Part shown: positions 54,901 to 64,000 of the stretch, piece by piece | Layout of the letters: the number at the start of each line of letters is the position of its first letter | How positions within the stretch are numbered: the stretch's first letter is position 1 | DNA from: Rhopalosiphum padi | Lineage: Eukaryota > Arthropoda > Insecta > Hemiptera > Aphididae | NCBI RefSeq assembly: GCF_020882245.1 | Contig: NC_083597.1 | Location: forward strand, 84,484,152-84,548,151 | Reading direction: 5' to 3' | DNA: 64,000 nucleotides | The notes under the pieces: generated by a model | Database searches by the model: none | What the model was told of the DNA's origin: nothing | What the model saw: only the letters and a program-made list of their open reading frames with translations | Made by a program: the position numbers and the translations under genes

Positions 54901-57900
54901 TTATAGACCGCTGCAGATTCTTTATTAGTTAGTTTTGAAACGTTCTTATATATTACAGTTCTGTGCAAAATATTACAATCGTTTCTGATTTTTTGGAAGT
55001 CTCTATAAACACCTATATATCTATAGGTACGGTCCGTATACCTTTGTATATTATATTTAAATACATTTTGCAGATAATACAGTGGGATATAGTAGATTAG
55101 ATGATGTCGGGGGTTTACAGAATATTAGGCTTAAATAATCCCCCCTCGACAAAGTGTATATTAAACGAGTATTACATATTTATATTGTTTTATACATAGA
55201 TATTATTTTAAGGGCATTTAAAAAAAAGTTCAATACAATTATTTCTGTTTTATAGTATTTGCTATTATAGAAATATTATGATTAAATAACATAATATAAT
55301 ACGAGCACCTACCTATGTGATATTTTAACGAACGATTCGTTTTTGTTGGTAGATGCAAGGCACCGATAGCCAGCCTAGACTGCATGGCCGACCTGGGCAG
55401 TACCACGGAACAGCTGTGTGCCAAGCTGCAAGCGACCGCGGTCAAGGAGTCGGTTGACCGGGTGTCGTCCGCGGCACAATCGCCCAGCCTGACGTCCGGG
55501 CTCCGGTACCGGAACTTGGGTAAAAGCGGCCTGCGCGTATCCAACATCGGGCTGGCCACGTGGACCACATACAACACGGCCATCAATGAGGAACAGCTAG
55601 ACGCGGTGGTGACGGCCGCGTACAACGCCGGCATCAACCTGTTCGACCTTACTGAGGGTCCGCAGAGCAGCGAACAGGCCGAGACCCAGCTGGGCGCCAT
55701 ACTCAAAAGGAAAAACTGGAAACGAGTGTCGTACAGCGTTATAACCAAAATCCATTGGCACTACAAGTATGTCTATATCCGCAATCCGCTACCGTCATAA
55801 ATCATAGTATCAAACATCACAATAGTCGGTTGAAGTCCTTGATAAAAACAGATTAAAATATAAATACATGTTGCAAATTATCATATAAAGGGTCATATGA
55901 TAGGCATAAACTTATTAAACTTAGCATCTTACCTGATACGATGATACATTGCTACCTGTGTATATTTCACTGTGATTAGCAGTGTAATTAGAAGTGATAA
56001 TCACTATTTTTATAAAATTGTAGCCTTCGCTTAAAATCATATTTATTTTATTTCCCTACAAGGCGGGCGACATTATAGGGGAGTTTCCCGAGTGCGTCCC
56101 GAAATGACCCCTTTTTAAAGTTCCTAGTGCGTCCAGAATAAGGTATCATCCGAGTGCGTCCCAAGAGAAAAAGGTCATATTTTTTACATAGCCTGAATGC
56201 GTCCCAGTTCATTTAGAATTACCCAGGGTGCACCACGAGGAGGTGAACTGGCTTACACCCCAAAAATATTATTTTATTATTATTATTATTATTATTTATT
56301 TATTTTTATTATTATTATTATTTATTTATTTAAGCTTACACCGTTAAGTTTAGGTGAGCATACAATTTATTAAAAAATGTTTTGTTATTATTATATATTT
56401 ATATAGGCTGGTGTTTAAATGCCATTCTTTTGACAAAATCGAATCTTGATATTTTATTATTTTTAAATTGTTTTATATTGTCTTCAATGTATGTAATTTT
56501 CTTGCACGTACTTCCTTTTGGTTTGTTTGTCGTTTGTGTGGCCGTTCGGATTGCTATTTTAGTATCAATTTGAATTTTTTTTAATATTTCCAAAAATGTA
56601 TATATGTCTGGGTGATGTGTATAAAATAATGAGTTGTACTTGGAATGAAAGCTTTCACAGGCATTTGTTGTTCTTTCAGAACTACTATTCATTTCGGCCC
56701 ACATGGAAATAGGAAATTTTGCTCCAGAATCTATATAATTTTCTATAATATAATCCATAAATTCGTTGAGTTTTTCATGTTTTGGCATCATAGATATAAA
56801 ATCTTCAATAATACAGTTTTCTACATCTTCTTGATTCAATAATGGTAAACCAAATATATTTTTCAAAAATAAACCTATTTCCGTTTGGTCGCGATAATCT
56901 TTACTCAACCCCAAATTTTGAATGTGACTCCACCATGCTTGCCCCAAATGGAAACGACATCCTTTAATAATTATAGTTGGCCAAACTTTTAATGCGCCAA
57001 GATGAATAGATAATTCAAAATCCGCAAATATATATTCGGGAGAACAACATAAATTTAATTTAACACATTCAGTTTTTAATATATTAAAACATTTTGCATA
57101 TGATTCGCATTCTTTATTATTAAGTAAAATATACACTAAAGGTATGTAATGACCATTACTTAAGCCGTGTATTGTAAATAATTGTAAAAAAAATTTAGTA
57201 CAATACTTAAATGTACCATCTACATATATAGTCTTAACAGTACTTAAAGTATTTAAATTTTTTTCACATGAAAACATTACTATATTTTGATTACTGTCAT
57301 TAACCATGAGAAATTGTTCGTCGTCATAAGTTTTTATTTCTAACGAATCCAATACTTCATGTACATTTTGAATATTACATGGTCTTGCTGGTAGTTTTGA
57401 TCGTCTTGCCAAATATATACTTTTGCGAAAGCAATTCATATCAGTTTTATTTAATGTATCTGTGTTAATTTTCTTAATTCATGATGTATTAATTTAAGTG
57501 GCCGTTCACAAATTTCATCCTGTGCTTTTCTTTTTAATGAATTACGAATAACTTGTCTAACCATAATGTCTTGTACGTCTTTTTCATGGTTATGATCTAA
57601 TTTATTCTCTATAACAGTATCTCCACTTTCACCGATTTTAAAATATGCTTTACACTTTTTGTTTGTACAATTCCATCGTCTAACATTATTATTTAATATT
57701 TTATGAAATCTTAATTTATACCTTTCAATAATTTTTATTTCCTTACCGTGTTGGCTAGCATGTTTTCGGGCAATGACATTTTTAAAATTTGCAAATTGAC
57801 AATTTGTATTATATAATATTACGGCACTATTTCGCACACAATTTCACTATAGCACTTATTGACCGTAACTGAGTAAGTTTTAACTTGTAATCATAGAAAA

Positions 57901-60900
57901 TTATTATCGGAGCTAAGATTAATTACCCCACCGTTTCCAGTGTTTTACAGTCATAAATGCACAAATTAAAGTATTATAGTTGTACATTTTAACCACCATA
58001 TCGATCGTCAAACATGTAGGTATCTTAAAAGTTCGATTATTTTATCTTAAATAGATACCTATAGGGCTATAGCAGCTGTGGACTGAGGACGCACTCGGGC
58101 TATTCATCATTATTTGTCGATAAGACGGCGGACGCACTCAGGCACTGTAATATAATTTGTTGATAAGACTGCGGACGCACTTGGGCTATAAAAAAGGTAA
58201 AAATTAAAAACGGGACGCACTCGGGATATCCCCCATTATAGAATATAGATTGTATGCGTTTGGATCCATACTTTAAGAAAATAAATAACAAATAAAAATA
58301 CGATAACATTATTGTTTTTATAGTCTACATTATAATTGACTCATTCGGGAGCTTATTTAGGGCCTTCACTTCAGTAAGCCCTGTATGAGGCCTCGTGGGT
58401 CGAGAGCGGCCAATTTTTTTAATGGGCCCCCTAGAAGAATTGTCTTTTTTTTTTATAAAACCAATATCTGTTGTTTTTTTCTGAAATATGTTTAAAAACC
58501 TTATTCTTGCTTTTAGGGGAGCTTATTTTTTGATAGACTCATCAAAGTCAATAAATTCAAAAATATCATTGTCTGATGATAATATCATTAGAGAGTTTTA
58601 ATTATTAGTGTTCGAGTACTTCTATATAATTGTTTTTTATGTATCAGTTTAAAAAAACGCCCTTTGAGCTGAACAACTATACTACTTAGCCAAGTTAAAT
58701 AAATTTGTAATGCTATATTGCTATGTGTATCTAATTTAGGGAACACACCATCCAATGATTTATTGTTAAATCCTTTAAGTATTTCATTAATTATATCATC
58801 GTTCGGTATTCCCTTTGATGATTTGCTTAAGATCTAGACGATCTAGTACTCACAAAATTTAATTAATTAATTTTCCAAAGAACTATCCACATAACTCTCA
58901 TAGAAATCTATAAAAAAATTAAGATCTTGTTGGATTTTTCGTCACTACTTATACTATTTGTCTTATCAAATGAATTAACTAGTTTTGAGATAGAGTACAA
59001 TTTATCAGAAACAAATTCATAAGCTTGAATGCGTTTTTATAGCTCAGTACAAAATTTATCAACTATCATAAGTCTTAATAAAATTATACAAAAATTACTA
59101 AAGTCGAAGTTTAGCAATTAGATAATGTAGAAGATAAACAAATTTAATTATATTATTTTATTTTTAAAAGGTTTTTATCAATAAGGTGAAGTATAGGATT
59201 ATGTTCCTTTTTCTTTATAAGCCCCTATTTATCGAGAGCTTGGGGACCATGCCCCCCTCACCTTAAACCAGGCGTGTAAAAATGTATATTATGTACTTAC
59301 ATGGTACATATAGGTATATGAAGTACAGGCTAGTACATCAAGTAATTAGTAGGCCCAAAAAGCATAGGTTCGATGCTGGATCCATTCATCGTTCATAATG
59401 CATAGCTTTATAAACTTAGTTTATAGATCTATGGTTCGATTGCTCATATTGTGGATTAAAATGTAGGTATACTTGGTATGATAGAAATAGGTATGAGGTA
59501 CCTATAAAATAAATTTTTATTTTACGTGGAGACGTATAGTAAAACACAAAAATACCGTTTACTCTGACATCACTATCTAATAATAATAATATTTTACAAT
59601 AAGACCTAAATCCGATTTAGTCACGCTACCCGAATGTTTAATCGTTTGATGCATTATAGAAATGATAACTCATAACTCATAAGATATAGGTATTAATCAT
59701 ATATTTACCGTATACATATATACCCAATACTAATATTTTGTTTTTGTTTTTCATTTTTTTCCATCCAACAGATCCGAAGAACGAGGGTTGTCACGTAAAC
59801 ACATTATCGAATCGGTGCGATCGTCCGTCGCGAGACTTCAACTCGACTACATTGACATCGTTCTGATACAAAAAGCCGATCCGATGTGTCCACTCGAAGG
59901 TTTGTTTACTGTAACACGATTGCACCCATCTTAGCTTTTTACATGAAAAAAGGCAATACGATTGTACTTCATGAAATATAATAGTATGCAATATGTTTTT
60001 ACTTAAGTGTTGTCCTTTTAAACACTTTCCAATACACTATTTAAAAATATTAATACATAGAAAAATAAACGTATTTTGTGTTTTCTCACAGTAAGTAAAG
60101 ACATACAATTTTCAAAACCGATATTCTATAAGCTATCATTTAATAACTGAGTGTTTAATATAAAGTATAGGTATTTAGGCGTATGTTGTTTTTTATATAT
60201 TAATATTTTTAAATAGTGTATTAAACTATTAAGTGTATCTACTATAATATCAATAATATCATAATATGAAACGACTCAAAAAATCCAACAATTTACTTTT
60301 GTTGTCAGTCCTAAACCTGAAAAATTGTTAAAAGGATCAACACTTATATTTCATGGGGTGCAATCGTGTTGCACCGGGTTTGTTATATTCTTGTTAATTA
60401 GATACTTTAATTGTGTAGGTATTGCTCTATCATTTATAATTCACAGCTGAATAAAATATAAACCTATTGTAATATAATATATATAGGTATCTAGTAGGTA
60501 ACTATGATATATCTATACTAAAAGTCAAATTAATTTTAAATATTTTCAAGTTTCAACCACCGCTGCATAGTACAAACAATCACAATTTTGATATAATTTA
60601 TCAATTTTGATCGAGTCAAAATGTCAAAGTTTAAATGTTTAAAACAGCTATACCTGTCTATTGACTGAGATTTATGTTTATGATTATATGAATGTATTAT
60701 AGGTACCTAAATGAATTATAAGATCCTTATTAATGAAAATATTCACAGGAATTAGTAATTTTACGTGTTTAACCTGAATTATAATTCAATGTATACACAA
60801 AACGAAAAAATTATTATAGAATGTGTATGTTTGTGTGTGGTACTCAGAGGCGTATTTACGAATTTGGCGCCTAACCCTAAAAATGTACCTACTTAACTTC

Positions 60901-62988
60901 AAGCGTGGTGTCTCTTTAAGAGACTTACAAGTTACAATTTTGCGCCCGGGGCGATTTCTCCCTTCATCCCCCCACCAATAAAAACGCCTCTGGTGGTACT
61001 CTAAAGTCTAAATTATGTGTCATATATGGTGTATGATATGTATGTAATTCAAAAAAACTCTCCTGCAACAGGTCATTTGAACTCGTATACATGGTGATTT
61101 TTAATTTTATCATGAAACACTCATTATACACATGAAACACATGAATACTTTTTGAAAACATTTTTTATATAGTTTCAAATTGTTAAAAAAACAACGTTTT
61201 TATTAAAAAATTATATTTTTAAGTTTTTTACTTTTTTGAATGACAACAGTGAACAGACTTAATTTCATATTCCAAAGCAGAATAATTGTCTGAGTATTTT
61301 GATACATAAAAATCGAATTTAGGGCAAATATAGTTTATGAGTTATAAGTATTTAAAGTTTTAATTCGCGGAGTAGAGTGGTACGGGGTTACCTCGCAAAA
61401 TGTTTGTCCACTACTCCGCTTGTCTAAACTTTAAATACGTAGAACTCATAAACTACTCACCCTAAATTCGATTTGTATGTATCAAAATACTTAGAAAATT
61501 ATTCTGCTTTGGAATATGAAATTAAAACTCTACGTTGTCATAAAAAAAAGTAAAAAACTTAAAAAAGTATAACGATAAAAAATATTTAAAAATATTATTT
61601 TTTAATAAAAACGTAGTCTTTTTAACAACTTGAAATTATATAAAAAAATGTTTTCAAAAACATGAATACTTTTTGAAATAATGAGTGTTTTATGATAAAA
61701 GAATTCCCGTGTATATTAGTACCGTTACTACATATATAATCGACAAAATATTTAATGTATTGCATACCTACCTATAAATATTGTGTATTTAATATTTTAA
61801 TCAACTAGTAAATATAGATAATAATTATAAAATTATAATATTATTTAAATAAATAAATGTTATCTACCAATATATTTGCAGAAGTAGTTAGAGCTATGGA
61901 TTTTCTCGTATCAGAAGGACTCATAATGTATTGGGGCACAGCTAAATGGTCACCAATCGATGTCACAGAAATGTACACTGCTTGCAGACAATTAAATTGC
62001 TCTACACCAATCCTAGAACAATCTGAATACCATATGTTGTGCAGGGAAAAAGTTGAGATTTACATGCCTGAACTGTATAATAAGATCGGTCAGTACCATA
62101 ATAATAAGTAAACGTTAATACAATTGTATTAAATTCTAAATGAATACATTTAATTTTTATCTTGTATACATTTGATATCCAGGTGTGGGTTTAATGGCTT
62201 GGTCACCATTAGCCATGGGATTATTGCCTTCTTTCAAAGACTCGCTCAGAAGCAGATCGTCCAATAGGGTAAGTTAAAACAAAAATATAATTTTAATTCC
62301 ATCATAAATAAGTAGTTGAAGGTATAAAAAGTAAATGCCCTATGTGTTTCAGACAAAAGCTTCCAGTATCAGTTGGAATCAAGACGATCGAAAACCACCT
62401 AGTAAAGAGGTAAAGGCAATACTATTACATATTTAAATTTTTTATTATCAACTAATAGGCTAATTAGGCCACAGAATATTATTATACAACTATAAAAATA
62501 TTACATTTTTACTAAAAAGTGTTCATTTTAATGTTGCAGAACAATGAACCATTGACAAGAAATACTAAGGAAATATTGTTTTCAATTTCATTAATAGCAG
62601 ACCGTCTCGGCTGTAGCTTAGTTCAACTGTGTATAGCATGGACATTAAAAAACGAAAGTGTTCAATGCCTCTTACTAGGAGCAGCAACGACACACCAGTT
62701 TTATCACGCTTTACATGGATTACAGGTAATAAATTGGATTTACAAAATATTTTTATTGTATTATAAAAATGTATTTATTTCAAAATGTTATTGCGATAAT
62801 AATAATTAATAAATATAATAATTAAATGTAATTTATTATTTTAACACACATACACCAACCATTGTATATTATTTTTTGATATATAGTTGTTGCCAAAACT
62901 CAACTCAAATGTAATGGCCGAATTGGAGCGTATACTGGACAATAAGCCAGTACGACCACCAATGGTATCAACTCTAGCAATGAGATGA
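50228..62988 (+). CDS. Hk: Hyperkinetic: voltage-gated K+ channel beta subunit
   Basis: This is the cytoplasmic beta subunit of Shaker-type potassium channels, an aldo-keto-reductase fold that binds NADPH. Form A exons are 50228-50418, 55353-55766, 59772-59899, 61882-62088, 62183-62268, 62353-62409, 62540-62725 and 62887-62988, with GT/AG borders in phase, giving 456 residues. The N-terminal exon is charged and helical (QRAERAERNAERLEREIQAQ). The core starts LRYRNLGKSGLRVSNIGLAT and continues with INLFD, VITKIHW, ERGLSRKHII, YWGTAKWSP, EQSEYHM, GLMAWSPLAMGLL, RLGCSLVQLCIAW and LLPKLNS, in family order. Compared with mammalian Kv-beta2, Asp and Lys of the active site remain, but the catalytic Tyr is absent (FDLTEGP) and Asn158 is Gln. 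The ATG at 50228 has G at -3 and +4; an in-frame upstream ATG precedes a GGT microsatellite and is less likely. Introns carry several transposons. Confidence 0.93.
51890..51974 (+). repeat. CT and CTGT microsatellite
   Basis: A long pyrimidine tract of TCTC units passes into CTGT units just upstream of the alternative Hyperkinetic exon at 52013. GAGA-type tracts of this kind often lie near insect promoters, so it may mark the start site of the shorter form. Confidence 0.7.
52013..52107 (+). CDS. Hk: Alternative first coding exon of Hyperkinetic (form B)
   Basis: The ATG at 52013 opens a 31-codon frame, starting MLFQFPVNDGGG and ending SQQTSLY, then two bases before the donor GTAAGC. It ends in phase 2, exactly like exon 1A, and so joins the acceptor at 55352 in frame, giving ...SLYKCKAPIASLD. 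The product would be 424 residues. The Ser-rich N-terminus lacks the helical segment of form A. The start is inferred from the open frame, good donor and nearby pyrimidine tract; alternative N-termini are known for vertebrate Kv-beta genes. Confidence 0.6.
52108..55352 (+). other. Hyperkinetic intron, no further exon seen
   Basis: AT-rich intron sequence between the alternative first exon and the first shared exon. Open frames at 53845-54332 are low-complexity and lack splice support. Confidence 0.5.
56275..56330. repeat. TTA microsatellite inside the MULE
   Basis: Imperfect TTA/TTTA repeats lie between the left terminus and the transposase stop codon. Confidence 0.7.
56399..57837 (-). pseudogene. 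FLYWCH-MULE transposase, split by one frameshift
   Basis: The first frame (57837-57451, 128 residues) has a FLYWCH zinc finger with Trp55, Cys57, Cys62, His82 and His84. The second frame (57439-56399, 346 residues) is the MULE DDE transposase: Asp74 in YVDGTFKYC, Asp140 in FADFELSI, CRFH at 161-164, and Glu262 in NACESFH. The second frame is open upstream of its first Met (NTDTLNKTDMNCFRKS), overlapping the end of the first frame near 57465-57475. A single-base indel there best explains the split. Without it one protein of about 475 residues would result. The catalytic triad is intact, so the lesion is recent. Programmed frameshifting is possible but not supported by an obvious slippery site. 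Confidence 0.85.
58340..59275 (-). pseudogene. Dead hAT transposase remnant
   Basis: On the minus strand, broken frames resemble the C-terminal dimerisation region of hAT transposases. Examples are SNIALQIYLTWLSS and FFKLIHKKQLYRST (about 58740-58620), then DNDIFEFIDFDESIKK in another frame. Stops and frame changes show it is inactive. GC-rich blocks near 58340-58440 and 59230-59275 may be its decayed ends. It lies next to the MULE within the same intron. Confidence 0.55.
60845..60992. mobile_element. hAT-type MITE, 148 bp
   Basis: The ends CAGAGGCGTATTTA and TAAAAACGCCTCTG form an inverted repeat with one or two mismatches. The exact 8-bp duplication GTGGTACT occurs at 60837-60844 and 60993-61000. 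The interior contains GGCGCC, as in the MITE at 11839, and no open frame. It is inside a Hyperkinetic intron. Confidence 0.88.
61085..61716. repeat. Long foldback (hairpin) element
   Basis: Two arms of roughly 270-300 bases are imperfect inverted copies around an apex near 61370-61430 (GCGGAGTAG... / ...CTACTCCGC). Outer matches include TTTATCAT(G/A)AAACACTCATTA, ATGAATACTTTTTGAAA and TTCCAAAGCAGAATAATT, each paired with its complement in the other arm. It has no coding capacity. It lies in the Hyperkinetic intron before exon 61882, so it would be transcribed as a long near-duplex RNA. Confidence 0.8.
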
Positions 62989-63329
62989 CAAACAGTGTGC
63001 CCCCCCGGTGTGTTGGGGGGCACAGGCATGTCTGCTGATGGCATGAAAGAAAACAATGACGAGTATGACATGAAAGAACGAAAAGTGCCGTTTTGTGTGC
63101 TTCAATGAAAAAATAGTTCTTGTGGCGAATATTGTAATCATGTTAGAATTATAGTTTGAAGTTAAATATACGTCCAATTTTAATTGATTAGTAGTGTATT
63201 TTATTATTAGAAAAATGTATAACTTAACTTATAAAATTATTAATGTAAATTTTGAACATAAAAAAGGACTGGTTTTAGGAAAACAAGTAAGCGCTGATCA
63301 TCAGTAAAGTATTTTTAAGATATAAAAAT
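62989..63329. other. Convergent gene junction of Hyperkinetic and CCT5
   Basis: Only about 340 bases separate the two stop codons, which face each other. The space must hold both 3' untranslated regions, so transcripts may overlap. No canonical AATAAA is obvious on the plus strand right after the Hyperkinetic stop. Confidence 0.6.
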
Positions 63330-64000
63330 CTAATCAAAATTTTCTCCTGGAACTCTGACGTCATCTATTTTCAAAATCATTTTAACTAACTGTGCAGCCA
63401 AAATAATCTGTTGTTTCTTGCTATGAAGAGTCTCTATAACATTTTGTTCTTTCATGTCTAAAAAAATAATAATTAAACATTTTTATATTAATAAAATATA
63501 AAAAATAAATTTAGTAAATAAACAAAATAATTTACCATTAGTTCCAATGAGCATACAATCTATACCAAGAGCTGGATTATTTTCTTTGATTTGTCTGGCT
63601 CTAACTTGAGTTAACGTATCAATTGGTGACAATCCACTATTCTCAGCTAAAGCTAATGGAACGCTTTCTAAAGCATCTGCAAATGCCCGGTATGCATATT
63701 GTTCAATGGATGAAATCTTGTCTGCTTCTGTAGAAACAGCAATAGCACATGAAATTTCAGCTGCACCACCACCATAAACTATGCGGTTATCTTGCACCAA
63801 GTTTCGCACAACACATAAGGCATCATGAATACTGCGTTTGGCTTCTTCAATGATCTATATTAACACAAAATATTTAGTTTTTAAAAATATTAAGTTCATA
63901 ATACACATTAGCAATATTTTAAATTAACCAACCATTTTATTTCCACCACGGATAAATATGGTGACAGCACGTGAATTCTTACATTCTTCAATCACCAACA
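63330..64000 (-). CDS. CCT5: T-complex chaperonin subunit epsilon (CCT5), 3' end
   Basis: CCT5 is one of eight paralogous subunits of the cytosolic TRiC/CCT chaperonin, which folds actin, tubulin and other proteins using ATP. The visible exons, in order, are 64000-63933 (partial), 63854-63536 and 63457-63330. They encode ...SRAVTIFIRGGNKM, then IIEEAKRSIHDALCVVRNLV, the equatorial-domain segment VYGGGAAEISCAIAVSTEAD, ADALESVPLALAENSGLSPI and NPALGIDCMLIGTNG, and finally MKEQNVIETL...ILKIDDVRVPGENFD followed by the stop. The GGGAAE motif and the order match the end of CCT epsilon rather than other subunits. The donor after the first exon is GTTGGT, weaker than usual. The 5' part lies outside the window. 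Confidence 0.96.

Larger units (their letters stand above)
56079..58233 (-). mobile_element. MULE DNA transposon, full-length
   Basis: The 8-bp duplication CATTATAG flanks the element at 56071-56078 and 58234-58241. The ends are inverted repeats: GGGAGTTTCCCGAGTGCGTC at the left and, read in reverse, GGGGATATCCCGAGTGCGTC at the right. Each terminus carries four spaced copies of a GAGTGCGTCC-like box, inverted between ends, probably transposase-binding sites. The minus strand encodes a FLYWCH plus MULE transposase. An 8- to 9-bp duplication and long subterminal repeats fit Mutator-like elements. It sits in a Hyperkinetic intron. Base-level boundaries are ambiguous by one base because of G/C runs. 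Confidence 0.9.

Noticed and set aside
55239..55748. A 169-codon minus-strand open frame
   Set aside because: It is the antisense shadow of the first shared Hyperkinetic exon.
1..64000. A CRISPR array, operon, phage or other prokaryotic system
   Set aside because: There are no regularly spaced direct repeats with unique spacers and no tightly packed genes. Every gene is intron-containing and insect-like.

Overview
This window looks like nuclear DNA from a sap-feeding insect, most likely an aphid (Hemiptera). The inference rests on strong AT richness, spliceosomal introns with GT/AG borders, insect-type genes, abundant short TIR transposons, and many copies of the palindrome TAGGTACCTA. I cannot name the species. 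All gene models were built by hand: exons were translated, and splice borders were checked for phase.

Five protein-coding genes are supported. (1) Asparagine synthetase lies on the minus strand at 13543-19813, with ten exons and 556 residues, complete. (2) A small plus-strand gene at 31805-33105 has four exons and 190 residues: an N-terminal SAM domain and a C-terminal membrane anchor, resembling the rear part of the germline protein GASZ/ASZ1. (3) A plus-strand GLI/GLIS-type five-finger zinc-finger gene spans 35609-43977. It is close to GLIS2/sugarbabe and has a final exon carrying a PLDLS motif. (4) A plus-strand homologue of Hyperkinetic, the Shaker-channel beta subunit, spans 50228-62988. 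It has two alternative first coding exons in a GC-rich promoter region and seven shared exons. (5) The 3' end of the CCT5 (chaperonin epsilon) gene lies at 63330-64000 on the minus strand, convergent with Hyperkinetic and running off the window.

The rest is AT-rich intergenic and intronic DNA with many transposon copies. The clearest is a 2.15-kb MULE transposon inside a Hyperkinetic intron. It has an 8-bp target duplication, four iterated GAGTGCGTCC-like boxes in each terminus, and a FLYWCH/MULE transposase split by one frameshift. Four hAT-type MITEs have TIRs and 8-bp target duplications (one imperfect). A tRNA-derived SINE with an 11-bp target duplication sits at the edge of a perfect 38-bp palindrome. 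A long foldback element of about 630 bp and a dead hAT transposase lie in the same Hyperkinetic intron region. Regions 373-13542, 19814-31804 and 43978-48600 hold no gene I can support, only repeats and GC-rich patches.

The genes are not an operon-like set; they are independent eukaryotic loci. No complete novel multi-gene system is evident. The most useful leads are the alternative starts and degenerate enzyme site of Hyperkinetic, the architecture of the MULE termini, the compact SAM-anchor protein, and the intronic hairpin.
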